Below are positions 43,650 to 54,647 of a stretch of DNA of 64,000 nt, in pieces (position 1 is the stretch's first letter; every line of letters begins with the position of its first letter). Below the pieces are notes generated by a model. That model was not told the DNA's origin. It was given only the letters and a program-made list of their open reading frames with translations, and made no database searches. A program made the translations under genes and the position numbers. Source of the DNA: F1-60-MAGs027 sp044344715 (GTDB lineage: Bacteria; Actinomycetota; Acidimicrobiia; Acidimicrobiales; Ilumatobacteraceae). The stretch is taken from the NCBI GenBank assembly GCA_044344715.1, contig JBIJCI010000002.1:1-64000 (forward strand). Reading direction: 5' to 3'.

Positions 43650-44449
43650 TCCTTTCCGGCATCGTCACGGGAGCCCTGGTGGGTGGCGGGCTCGCGATGC
43701 TCCTGGTGCCAGGAACATCGCATGCACTCGTCCGTGGCCGTGCGGGTGTCGTCTCCAGGGTGCGGCGCTTCGTTGCGGAACGGGCACTCCGCGCGCATGC
43801 GAACGACCTCGCGGTGGTCGGCTGGACGTCGCTCGACGTGGCCACCCGGCAGTTGCTCGGTCTCACGATGGGAGCGATCACTGCGGCGCTAGTCGGAGCG
43901 GCGTACGGCGCAGGTCCGTTCATCCTGCTCTTCTTCGGTGTCGGCGGCGCCGTCGGGTTCCTCATCCCTTCCATCACGCTTCGTTCGCGGGCCCGCGCAC
44001 GGCGCCGGACGTTCTCGCATGCGTTCTCGGCCTACCTCGACCTCGTCAACGTCCTGCTCGCCGGCGGAGCGGGCATCGAGACGGCACTCACTGCAGCCGC
44101 TGACGTGGGTGACGGGTGGGCGTTCGGTGCGCTGCGAGCGACGATCGGCAAGTCCCGACTGTCCGGGCGGTCACCGTGGACGGAACTCCGCAAACTCGGT
44201 GTTCAGTGGGGAATCGACGAGGTCGTAGAGGTGGCCGGGAGCATGACGCTCTCCAGCGACCACGGTGCGCGAATACGAACGTCGCTTGCGGCGCGTGCCG
44301 AGTCGATGAGGGATCGCCAAATGGCGGAGGTCGAATCCCTGGCCCAATCGGCGACCGAGCGGATGGGCGTACCGATGATGATGCTGTTCGTCGGATTCAT
44401 GGCCCTCCTCGGCTATCCCGCGCTGCAGACGGTGGTGATGAACATGTGA
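43646..44449 (+). CDS. tadC: Tad pilus inner-membrane platform protein TadC
   Basis: A 267-residue T2SF-family protein: helices at the N-terminus and near residue 85, cytoplasmic domain with the family pattern FSAYLDLVNVLLAGGAGIETAL (about residue 130), and a C-terminal helix ending in FVGFMALLGYPALQTV. The frame is open into tadB, but GTG 43646 overlaps the tadB stop. Partner of TadB; followed by the pilin-like gene after 78 bases. Confidence 0.88.
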   Translation: MILSGIVTGALVGGGLAMLLVPGTSHALVRGRAGVVSRVRRFVAERALRAHANDLAVVGWTSLDVATRQLLGLTMGAITAALVGAAYGAGPFILLFFGVGGAVGFLIPSITLRSRARARRRTFSHAFSAYLDLVNVLLAGGAGIETALTAAADVGDGWAFGALRATIGKSRLSGRSPWTELRKLGVQWGIDEVVEVAGSMTLSSDHGARIRTSLAARAESMRDRQMAEVESLAQSATERMGVPMMMLFVGFMALLGYPALQTVVMNM

Positions 44450-44527
44450 CCGGCGAACCGGACCGGAACGATCCGGAACGTACACGGAATACCACATCCA
44501 CGAACAACCAAACGAAAGGAACATCCA

Positions 44528-44722
44528 ATGTCCACCAACCGCCAACTCTGGCAGTACTACGCGACGCGTCTGCGTGCATCGCTCGAACGCGACCACGACC
44601 GGGGAGAGGTCAGTGCCACCACCGTGGTGATGGCCGCAGCCCTGATCGCGCTCGCCCTGTTCGTCGGGGCCACGATCACGAGTCGCGTCCGGGACAAGGC
44701 GAACTCGCTCGATCTTGATTGA
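44528..44722 (+). CDS. Putative Flp-type pilin or pilin-like small protein
   Basis: A 64-residue protein: a hydrophilic N-terminus of about 26 residues, then DRGEVSATTVVMAAALIALALF, with a possible prepilin cleavage after Gly-26 followed by a single hydrophobic helix and a short tail. Position between tadC and the TadE genes and a strong ribosome site (GAAAGGA, 44514-44520) fit the major pilin. Unlike typical prepilins it has threonine, not glutamate, at mature position 5, while the two following proteins keep that glutamate. It overlaps the next gene by 8 bases. Confidence 0.68.
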   Translation: MSTNRQLWQYYATRLRASLERDHDRGEVSATTVVMAAALIALALFVGATITSRVRDKANSLDLD

Positions 44723-45098
44723 GCGGGTCGCCGACCGTGGAGAGGTATCGGCCGAGGCGACGCTCCTCGTGCCGGTGCTCTTCGTCGTGGCGCTGATTGC
44801 CGTGCAGGCGGGAGTGGTCCTGCACGGCATCAGCATCGCCAACCACGTCGCATCCGAGGGTGCGATCGCTGCCGCAGCGTACGAATCCGGGATCTCGCGC
44901 GGATCCTCGGCGGCTCAGCGTGCGGCAACCGCGGTCGGTGCACGCCTGGCGAGACAGCCCCGGATCGACGTCACGTCGCGTTACGTGTCCGTCCGGGTGT
45001 GGATCGTCGTACCACGCGCCGTCCCGTTCTTCCCGGATCAGGTGTCGCGACTCGTGACGGTGCCACGGGAGCGATTCATACCGTTCGGTGAGCGGTGA
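44715..45098 (+). CDS. TadE-like minor pilin
   Basis: A 127-residue protein whose N-terminus reads ERVADRGEVSAEATLLVPVLF: a short leader, Gly at residue 9, and glutamate at mature position 5 before the hydrophobic helix, the pattern of TadE pseudopilins cut by a prepilin peptidase. The rest is an extracytoplasmic domain ending in a proline- and arginine-rich stretch. A TTG start is inferred because it lies inside the end of the preceding gene. Confidence 0.75.
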   Translation: MIERVADRGEVSAEATLLVPVLFVVALIAVQAGVVLHGISIANHVASEGAIAAAAYESGISRGSSAAQRAATAVGARLARQPRIDVTSRYVSVRVWIVVPRAVPFFPDQVSRLVTVPRERFIPFGER

Positions 45099-45516
45099 CA
45101 TCGTGCCACCGAGGCTCGTCCACGACCGCGGTTCGATGAGCGTCGAGTCGGTACTCCTCGCCCCGTTGCTCGTGATTCTGCTGCTTTTCGTGGTGCATCT
45201 CGGACGGCTGGCCACCACGCAGGTGAGGTTGTCGACCATCGCCGATCATGCCGCGCGCGTCGCCTCGCAGGTCCATTCGCGTCATATGGTGCGTACCGGC
45301 ACCTCGGCTGCCAGGGACAATGCGGTTGCCGACGGACTCGCCTGCGACAGCCTCGAGGTGTCCGTACGGGTGGCACAGGACACCGATCCGAGGACGGTCA
45401 GCGTGTCGGTTGCCTGCTCACTCAGCAGGAACGGACTCGCGTTCCTCGCTCCGGTTCCGAGACAGGTGCGGGCCGAGTCCACCGAGGTGATCGACCGATG
45501 GAGGTCCGACAGATGA
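45088..45516 (+). CDS. TadE-like minor pilin
   Basis: A 142-residue protein with the same plan: leader, then HDRGSMSVESVLLAPLLVIL with Gly before the cut and glutamate at mature position 5, a hydrophobic helix, and an extracytoplasmic domain with two cysteines (CDSL and ACSL) that could form a disulfide. GTG 45088 overlaps the previous gene by 11 bases; an in-frame GTG at 45103, just after that stop, is equally possible. Confidence 0.75.
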   Translation: MSGDIVPPRLVHDRGSMSVESVLLAPLLVILLLFVVHLGRLATTQVRLSTIADHAARVASQVHSRHMVRTGTSAARDNAVADGLACDSLEVSVRVAQDTDPRTVSVSVACSLSRNGLAFLAPVPRQVRAESTEVIDRWRSDR

Positions 45517-45875
45517 GCGGATTCGTGGTGTCGCTGGTGGCCGGCCTGCTGTCGGTTGCCGCGCTCGTCTTCGACGGGTCCCGCCTCGTGGCGGTGAGGG
45601 CGGAACTCAACGACCATGCCGCCAATGCCGCCCGCGCGGCCGCACAGGAAATCGTCGACGTCCGCCTCGGAGCGGAACGCATCGACCCGCAGTCCGGCAG
45701 GTTGGCTGCACGGCGTTATCTCGATCGCCACGACCTCGTGGGCGAGGTGGAGATCGAAGGTCTGAAGGTTCGGGTCAGCGTGGCGACGGTGGTGCCGATG
45801 ACGCTGCTCTCGCTCGTCGGTGTCGGCCCGCGATCGGTGTCGGCAACCCGGGTCGTGGTGGTGGTTGACGGATGA
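45513..45875 (+). CDS. TadG-like membrane protein
   Basis: A 120-residue protein with one N-terminal helix (about residues 3-22) and the pattern FDGSRLVAVRAELNDHAANAARAAAQEI, typical of the start of TadG/RcpC-neighbour proteins, but without the von Willebrand domain of full TadG. It also resembles Rv3654c-like helicase-locus proteins of actinobacterial tad loci. ATG 45513 overlaps the previous stop (ATGA); an ATG at 45498 would add 5 residues. Confidence 0.68.
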   Translation: MSGFVVSLVAGLLSVAALVFDGSRLVAVRAELNDHAANAARAAAQEIVDVRLGAERIDPQSGRLAARRYLDRHDLVGEVEIEGLKVRVSVATVVPMTLLSLVGVGPRSVSATRVVVVVDG

Positions 45876-47746
45876 AGGTCGACGAACGTCGTGGCCTGAC
45901 CGTCACGTTGCTCTCCGGCCCCCTCGGTACCGCCGCGGGATGGTTGCTCATCAGAAGTGGGTCATCACCTGCCGAGCTCGTTCGTCGTGTACGTGGTATC
46001 CCCGACGAACCGGTTGGCAGCGGGAGCACCGAGTCGGTCAGGTTGCTCCTCGTGTCGGTCGCGTGGTTGGTGGTGTCGGGACTCCTCGTCCGCGCATGCA
46101 GTGGATGGTGGTCGTTCCTGCGACCGTCGTTTCGGCGTCTCGTCAGGGTCGTGCGGTCGGGACGTCGTCCCGCATGGATGGGATCGGTCGTCGTCGTCAT
46201 CACCGGTCTCCTCGCCTCCCTGAGGACGACGAACGATGCGGCGGACTCCGGGACTCCGAGTGCGGTGGAGTCGGAGCACGGCGGCGCGGACCGGCCCGTG
46301 GCACCGAGCAACCGCACCAATGACTCCACCGGACCGCTGTCCGCACTCGCGTCGTCGGGTCTTGCCGTCGGATTGGCGGGGCACATCCGCAGGGAGCGAG
46401 CGACTCTCCTTGCAACCGGACCGATCGACGCGAAACTGTCCGCACCGTCTGCACCATCCGTCTCCACCGGCATCGCCCTCTTCGAACGTGCCGCATCGAC
46501 GGGGGACCTCGCCCCGGTGGTGCATGAACCAGCTGGGTCCACGGACACGAATCGTCAGGCCCGACTCGTGATTCCGCTCGGTGTCGACGATGACCGACTC
46601 GTTTCGGTTTCACTGCGGGCCGGCGACATGCTCAGCATCGACGCGGATTCGAACGAGGCAACGCGTGTGCTGCGGCACCTCCTGAACACCGTCGCGTTGG
46701 CTCCCTGGCTGGACTCCCCGCTCGTCGTCGTGTACGGATTCGCGGACGTGGCGGCGATCATCGACTCCACCGTCACGGTCGCCGACACCCCCGACGACGT
46801 GCGTGCAGTCGTCCTGGCATCATTGGTGCGGAGACCCCACGGCTGTGTCGTGGTCGTGGCGAGCAGGCACGACCCGCGACTCGACGAACTCGCGGAACAC
46901 GGAGCGTTGGTCATTACGACCCTGGCGGGGACGCACCGTCCCGTCGTTCGCGTGGTGAGGGAGCCGGGTGGCTGGCGGATTCCGGGAACCGGTGAGAGCT
47001 TCCGTCCGTACGGTGCGACGACCACCGAGGTCGGGGTCCTGAGGACGATGACGAGCGAGATGTTGCGGCTGGAGGTCGACGTATCCGCCCTCCATCCCGA
47101 ACCACCGACGTGGGAGTCGCTCGTACGGGTGCTCGGACCGGTCGAGATCGTGCGCCGCGACCATTCGGAGATCACCTTCCGTAAGTCAAAGTCCGTCGAA
47201 CTGTTGTGTTGGTTGGCGTACCACAGGGAGCGACCGACCGTGTCCGGGGCGCGCACCGCACTGTGGGAGGTGGACGTGCGGGACGCCACGTTCCACAACG
47301 TCCTCTCGGAATTGCGCAGGGGTCTTTCCGCCGTCGGCCTACCCGAGGCGGTCGGTCGTGCGAGCAAGCAACGACTGTTCCTCGACGAACGGGTATCAAC
47401 CGACGGAGACCTGCTGCGCAGCGCGCTCATCAATGCGGACCGTCTACCGCCGCGGGAGGCAGCCGTGTCCTTGTGCGGGGTGCTCGGGTTGGTGCGCGGC
47501 CTGCCGTTCGCATCCGCCGACTACGCGTGGGCGGATGCCGAAGGGATCACGTCGACCCTCTACTGGTTGGTTACACGGTCGATCGACCGTGTCGTCGAAC
47601 TCGTCGGAGACGAGGGGGCAATACAACCGTTGCTCGATGCCACCGCTGCCGGTCTGCGTATGGCACCCGGTGACGAGACGCTCACGATGGTCCGACGACG
47701 GGTGATGTCAGGTACGAACGTTCGCACCTCTGGTGCGTCGCTGTGA
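45872..47746 (+). CDS. Membrane-anchored BTAD/SARP-type regulator-like protein
   Basis: A 624-residue protein closing the Tad operon (4-base overlap with the gene before). Two or three hydrophobic helices lie near residues 10-25, 50-72 and 108-122; a linker and an unassigned middle region follow (about residues 220-400). The C-terminus, from about residue 420, looks like the OmpR-type winged helix plus bacterial transcriptional activator domain of SARP proteins: EITFRKSKSVELLCWLAYH, then FHNVLSELRRGL and EAAVSLCGVLGLVRGLPF. A DNA-binding domain tethered to the membrane would let pilus or envelope state control genes, but DNA binding is unproven; it might serve only as a protein-interaction module. 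Confidence 0.65.
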   Translation: MKVDERRGLTVTLLSGPLGTAAGWLLIRSGSSPAELVRRVRGIPDEPVGSGSTESVRLLLVSVAWLVVSGLLVRACSGWWSFLRPSFRRLVRVVRSGRRPAWMGSVVVVITGLLASLRTTNDAADSGTPSAVESEHGGADRPVAPSNRTNDSTGPLSALASSGLAVGLAGHIRRERATLLATGPIDAKLSAPSAPSVSTGIALFERAASTGDLAPVVHEPAGSTDTNRQARLVIPLGVDDDRLVSVSLRAGDMLSIDADSNEATRVLRHLLNTVALAPWLDSPLVVVYGFADVAAIIDSTVTVADTPDDVRAVVLASLVRRPHGCVVVVASRHDPRLDELAEHGALVITTLAGTHRPVVRVVREPGGWRIPGTGESFRPYGATTTEVGVLRTMTSEMLRLEVDVSALHPEPPTWESLVRVLGPVEIVRRDHSEITFRKSKSVELLCWLAYHRERPTVSGARTALWEVDVRDATFHNVLSELRRGLSAVGLPEAVGRASKQRLFLDERVSTDGDLLRSALINADRLPPREAAVSLCGVLGLVRGLPFASADYAWADAEGITSTLYWLVTRSIDRVVELVGDEGAIQPLLDATAAGLRMAPGDETLTMVRRRVMSGTNVRTSGASL

Positions 47747-47766
47747 CGACGCCGGCACCGGCTTCG

Positions 47767-49137
47767 CTAGTCCTGGAAGGCGGCCGAGAGTGCATCGGCC
47801 AGCGTCGCCGCCCGCACCAGTGACGCACGTCCGACGTCCTCCACCCGCGCATTCGAGGGAAGGATGACCCGGCGGAAGCCCATCCGAACCGCCTCGTTCA
47901 CGCGTCGCTCCACGTGCGGCACGTGCCGCACCTCACCGCCCAGGCCCACCTCGCCGAGCACGGCCAGGTCGGCCGGTACCGGTTTGTCGAGCGCCGCCGA
48001 TGCGAGCGCGATGCACACGGCGAGATCGCTGCCGGGGTCGTTCAGGCGGACGCCGCCGACCACCGATACGTACACCTCGAGCGACGAGAAGGCGATTCCC
48101 ATCCGTCGTTCGAGCACGGCGAGCAGCATCGCCAACCGCGACGACTCGATGCCCTGCGCACTGCGCCGCGGGGTTACGCCGAGGTTCACCTTCGTGGTGA
48201 GCGCCTGTACTTCCACGAGCAGCGGACGCTGACCGTCGATGGTCGGCACCACCACCGATCCGGCCACACCGTGCTGCCGGTCGGCGAGCAGCATGTTGCT
48301 CGCATCGGGTACGCCGACGAGGCCGTGCTCGGTCATCTCGAACAGGCCCAACTCGTTGGTGGTGCCGAAGCGGTGCTTCACCGCCCGCACCAGGCGGAGT
48401 GCGTGCAGCCGGTCGCCCTCGAACGACACCACCGTGTCGACCACGTGCTCGAGCAGTCGCGGGCCGGCGATGTTGCCGTCCTTGGTGACGTGTCCGACGA
48501 GGAGGATCGCGATCCCGCGGGCCTTGGCCTCCTGCACGAGGCGGAACGAGCACTCGCGCACCTGCACGACCGATCCGGGGGCGGACTCGATCGACTCGTC
48601 GGCGATGGTCTGCACGCTGTCGACCACCACGAGCGTCGGCTTCACCTTGTCGATCGCCCCGACGATGTCGCCGATCGACATCGCCGACACGAGGAACGCA
48701 TCGTCACCGCCGACTCCCAGCCGGTTGGCCCGTAGGCGTACCTGTTGAGCGCTCTCCTCGGCACTTACGTACAACGCGCGACCCGACCACGCCGCCACGA
48801 TCTGCAGTAGCAGGGTGGACTTGCCGATACCCGGCTCGCCACTGATCAGCGTGACCGACCCCGGCACGATGCCGCCGTCGAGTACCCGGTCGAACTCGGC
48901 GACACCGGTTGGTTGGGCGCTGGCCACGGTGGCATCGAGCCCGCGGAGGGGGAGCGGTTCGCTCGGTGCGTTCAGTGAACGACTGACCGCCACGGTCTTG
49001 GACACCGCGGGCGTGTCGTTGCCCACGACGTCCTCGACCATCGTGTTCCATGCGTTACACGAGGTGCACTGCCCGCCCCACTTGGGATGTTGTGCTCCGC
49101 AGTCGGAACAGACGTAGATCGTTCGCAGCCTCGGCAC
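47767..49137 (-). CDS. radA: DNA repair protein RadA
   Basis: ATPase that promotes branch migration in recombination. The 456-residue protein has the zinc motif CSDCGAQHPKWGGQC-TSC near residue 9, Walker A GEPGIGKST, the RadA-specific motif as KHRFG (KNRFG in most relatives), and a Lon-like C-terminal domain. GTG 49137 lies exactly 6 bases behind TAGTGT (49144-49149), whose TAG is the stop codon of the gene upstream. Confidence 0.94.
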   Translation of the reverse strand: MPRLRTIYVCSDCGAQHPKWGGQCTSCNAWNTMVEDVVGNDTPAVSKTVAVSRSLNAPSEPLPLRGLDATVASAQPTGVAEFDRVLDGGIVPGSVTLISGEPGIGKSTLLLQIVAAWSGRALYVSAEESAQQVRLRANRLGVGGDDAFLVSAMSIGDIVGAIDKVKPTLVVVDSVQTIADESIESAPGSVVQVRECSFRLVQEAKARGIAILLVGHVTKDGNIAGPRLLEHVVDTVVSFEGDRLHALRLVRAVKHRFGTTNELGLFEMTEHGLVGVPDASNMLLADRQHGVAGSVVVPTIDGQRPLLVEVQALTTKVNLGVTPRRSAQGIESSRLAMLLAVLERRMGIAFSSLEVYVSVVGGVRLNDPGSDLAVCIALASAALDKPVPADLAVLGEVGLGGEVRHVPHVERRVNEAVRMGFRRVILPSNARVEDVGRASLVRAATLADALSAAFQD

Positions 49138-49143
49138 GCGCCA

Positions 49144-49149
49144 ACACTA
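49144..49149 (-). promoter_or_regulatory. Putative radA -10 box embedded in a stop codon
   Basis: TAGTGT begins with the TAG stop of the LppM-like gene and ends 6 bases before the radA GTG, so one triplet may serve both translation and transcription. Confidence 0.5.
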
Positions 49150-49955
49150 CGAGCCGGGTGTCGGGCGACTCCGTCGGTATACCACCGATCCCACGTAGGC
49201 GACCGCCGCCACCGCGAGCACGATGATCAGCACGAGCAAACCGTCGGCGGCGATGGATGCAATGAGCGCCGAAAGGTTGCGGTCCTGCGTGCTCGCTGCG
49301 AGGGCGACGTTGCTGCCGTCGACCGGTACGGTCCACTCGAATGTGGTGGTGAGCTCGTCCTCGCTCGTGAGCGTCGCCGTGTCCGGCGCGTTCGGTGCGC
49401 CAGGGAGTGTCACCCGGAGGGACACCCCGAGCGCGTCGGTGAGTGAAAGACCGCTCGCGGCGAGCGTCTCGGCGAACGGCGGTCCACCGAGGAGGGCGAG
49501 CGCCTCGTCGTCGGCGAATCCGGCGAGACCCTGCGGGAGTCCGCCGTTGCCGGAGAACTCGTAGACGGCGCTCGTCAGTCCGCCGTTGCGCACGAGCGCG
49601 AGGTCACGGTACGGGCCGTCCGGTCCGGCGAGCCGGGCGAGGAGTGCGGTTCCGTCCGCGGGGGTGGCGAAGTCGTGCATGAGCGTGACCGATAGGCCGC
49701 CCGCGGGTGTCGGGTTCTGTACCGACACGTCCCATCCGGCATCGCGAAGGTCGTCGAGGTTGAGCGAGTCCGCCAGTTCCGGCGCCGAGCGTGCGGCATC
49801 GGCATCGGCGGTGACGACGACGGAGATTGAACCGTTGCCCGATTCGGAAACCGTGATGCTGGTCGCGATGTCGGCACGACAACCCGACAGCGACGCCACC
49901 GCCGCTACGGCACCGAACACGGTGGCGATGAAGCGACGCGAGCCGCCCCGAACGC

Positions 49956-49959
<4 letters not shown>
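49147..49959 (-). CDS. LppM-like lipoprotein (DUF3153)
   Basis: A 270-residue envelope protein: signal peptide with lipobox LSGC (about residue 27), a beta-rich extracytoplasmic domain starting SITVSESGNGSISVVVTAD, and one C-terminal membrane helix (about residues 235-258) with a basic tail. This plan matches mycobacterial LppM and DUF3153 proteins, linked there to envelope lipids. GTG 49959 overlaps the clpC stop (GTGA), so it is translated with clpC. Function unknown. Confidence 0.75.
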
Positions 49960-52490
<2,531 letters not shown>

Positions 52491-52690
52491 TGCCCGTACC
52501 GCCTTGTTTGGTGACCACGACTTGCGTCGTGCCTCAGAGTGTACCCACGGGGTTCTCCGACCCGGGAAGACGAGCCCGAGAACTCCGTCGTAGATGTAAC
52601 ACGCACGAAACGGTGGGGCGTGTGACGTGTTTCGGTACGGACCTCACGCAGAACCGTGTCTTGATGCGGTCCTTCAACGACCAATCCGCA

Positions 52691-52696
52691 TAGCCT
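52691..52696 (+). promoter_or_regulatory. Putative -10 box of the polyprenyl synthase gene
   Basis: TAGCCT ends exactly 6 bases before GTG 52703, which predicts a leaderless transcript. Confidence 0.55.
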
Positions 52697-52702
52697 GACG
52701 AC

Positions 52703-53698
52703 GTGAACGTTGCCTCACCGCTCCTGGAATTGCCGCTCATGAACGGCGACCGCGAGCGTGTCGAGGAGGCGTTGCTCGCCGCGGTGCACACGCCCGATGC
52801 CTACCTCACCGAGATCGCCTCGCATCTCATCGTTGCCGGCGGCAAGCGCCTCCGCCCGGTGTTCGCCGTCGCGGCTGCACAGGTCGGCTCGGATCTACGG
52901 GTTGCCGACGACGTCATCCAGGGTGCGATCGCCTGCGAGCTCGTCCACCTCGGTTCGCTGTACCACGACGACGTGATGGACGAGAGCAGCACGCGCCGCG
53001 GCGTCGAGACGGTCAACGCCAAGTGGGGCAACCTGCAGGCGATCGTCGCCGGTGACTTCCTCCTCGCACGGGCATCGGAGATCGCGGCCTCGCTCGGCAA
53101 CGAGGTGGCGGGACTGCTCGCCCGCACGATCGGACGTCTGTGCGAGGGTCAGGTCGAGGAACTGCGCCACACCTACGACCGCGGTCGCACGATCCCGTCG
53201 TACCTCATGAGCATCCAGGGCAAGACCGCCTCGCTGTTCGCGACGTCCGCACGGATCGGCTCGCTGGTCGCCGGTCATGATCGCAACGTCACCGAAGTGG
53301 TCACCAACGTCGCCGATGCCTACGGGATGGTCTTCCAGATCATCGACGACGTGCTCGACATCGTGGCCACCGACGAACAGCTCGGCAAGCCGGCCGGCCA
53401 CGACCTCGAGGAGGGCGTCTACACGTTGCCGGTACTGCTCACGCTGGCGCACGACTCGGCCGAGTCGCGCGAGTTGTACGACCTGTTGGGCTCGCCACTC
53501 ACCGCCAAGGAGCGCACCAAGGCCCTGAAGATCGTGCGCAACGGTCCCGGTCTCGCCGGTGCACTGGACTCGGCCCGCAACTATGCGGCGATCGCCGAGG
53601 CGGAGTGCGCCAAGCTTCCCGCCGGTATCGCCGCAGATGCACTGCGTCGCGCACCGCGCGCCCTGCTCGACGCGATCGTCGACCTACCGACCGCCTGA
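52703..53698 (+). CDS. Polyprenyl diphosphate synthase
   Basis: Chain-lengthening trans-prenyltransferase of 331 residues that should make the side chain of menaquinone (heptaprenyl to nonaprenyl range). The first Asp-rich motif is in LYHDDVMDES (about residue 88) and the second in IIDDVLDI (about residue 214); GGKRLRP binds diphosphate. Product length cannot be set with certainty; the residues before the first motif are HLGSLYHDD, with small side chains that favour long products. Leaderless GTG start. Confidence 0.92.
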   Translation: MNVASPLLELPLMNGDRERVEEALLAAVHTPDAYLTEIASHLIVAGGKRLRPVFAVAAAQVGSDLRVADDVIQGAIACELVHLGSLYHDDVMDESSTRRGVETVNAKWGNLQAIVAGDFLLARASEIAASLGNEVAGLLARTIGRLCEGQVEELRHTYDRGRTIPSYLMSIQGKTASLFATSARIGSLVAGHDRNVTEVVTNVADAYGMVFQIIDDVLDIVATDEQLGKPAGHDLEEGVYTLPVLLTLAHDSAESRELYDLLGSPLTAKERTKALKIVRNGPGLAGALDSARNYAAIAEAECAKLPAGIAADALRRAPRALLDAIVDLPTA

Positions 53699-53708
53699 CC
53701 CGCGTCGA

Positions 53709-54641
53709 CTAGGCCTCGAGTACCGCCCGTGCGGCGCTGAGTCCGGAGATTGCGGCACCCTCCACCCGCGGTCCGGCGAACGCGTCACCAGCGAGCGTGA
53801 TGCCCTGCGACGACCAGCACGCCTCGTGCCAGACGGAGCGAGGTGTCGCCATCCGCCAGCGCTTCGGCTGGTGTTCCAGCACCCTCGCCGCACCGATCCA
53901 CGTGCGCGCCAGTTCCATCACGCGGTCGTGGGTTGCGGCTGCGTCCTCCCACCAGTGCGCCTCGCTGAACGCGGGGTTGCAGTGGAAGGTGAGCGCACCG
54001 ACGGGACTCACACCCTTGCGATGGTTGTCGGCGATGAACGAGAACGTGGCGTCCGGATCCTGGATTCCGCCCGGCTCGGGAACCTTGGTGTCGCCATCCA
54101 CCACCACCAGCGCGGCGATGGTCTTGTCGTACTCGATCGTGCGGATCGCGTCGGGAACCTCGAGGTCGGTGTTGACGACGAGCGACATGGACTGCGGAAC
54201 CGGGCACGTTACGACGACCCGGTCCCCGTCGTGGAACGTTCCGTCGTCGAGCCGAACGCGCCAGCCCGTGTCGCACCGCTCGATCTCGAATGCCATGCTC
54301 GAGTACCGCACGTCCAGGCCGACGGCGAGGTGTTTGGTGATCGATGTCATGCCGTTCGTTCCGCAGTAACGCGGATGACCGTCACCGGGTCCGAAACCGC
54401 GACACCACTCGCGGGCGACGTCGTCGCGCAGCCATCCGTCGACGATCCGGGCGAACCGGTCGTCACGGACGGTGAAGAACTGTGCGCCGTGGTCGACGAC
54501 GGCGGAACCGATGCGTCGTGTGGCGCAACGTCCGCCGTTCGAGCGGGCCTTGTCGAGCACGACCACCTCGTGTCCCGAACCGACGATCGACCGTGCCGCA
54601 ACCAGGCCGGCCATCCCGGCCCCGACGACGACGACCTTCAT
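53709..54641 (-). CDS. Renalase-like FAD-dependent oxidoreductase
   Basis: A 310-residue flavoprotein of the amine oxidase/renalase group. It has the Rossmann dinucleotide motif VVGAGMAGLVAAR at residue 5, the GG motif SNGGRCATRR, and the C-terminal FAD contact LAGDAFAGPRVEGAAISG. Bacterial renalases oxidise abnormal NAD(P)H isomers; whether this one does so is an inference from the family. Third gene of an operon with the hydrolase (6-base gap) and epimerase. Confidence 0.82.
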   Translation of the reverse strand: MKVVVVGAGMAGLVAARSIVGSGHEVVVLDKARSNGGRCATRRIGSAVVDHGAQFFTVRDDRFARIVDGWLRDDVAREWCRGFGPGDGHPRYCGTNGMTSITKHLAVGLDVRYSSMAFEIERCDTGWRVRLDDGTFHDGDRVVVTCPVPQSMSLVVNTDLEVPDAIRTIEYDKTIAALVVVDGDTKVPEPGGIQDPDATFSFIADNHRKGVSPVGALTFHCNPAFSEAHWWEDAAATHDRVMELARTWIGAARVLEHQPKRWRMATPRSVWHEACWSSQGITLAGDAFAGPRVEGAAISGLSAARAVLEA

Positions 54642-54647
54642 CGTGGA

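Noticed and set aside
44450..44527. Repeated CCGGAAC pattern between tadC and the pilin gene, considered as a repeat element.
   Set aside because: Only two or three short copies in 40 bases; cannot be told from chance in GC-rich sequence.
52606..52634. CGAAAC ... GTTTCG inverted repeat between clpC and the polyprenyl synthase gene, considered as a stress-regulator site.
   Set aside because: Arms of only 6 bases with 17 between them; does not match HAIR, CIRCE or ClgR-type sites well enough to claim.
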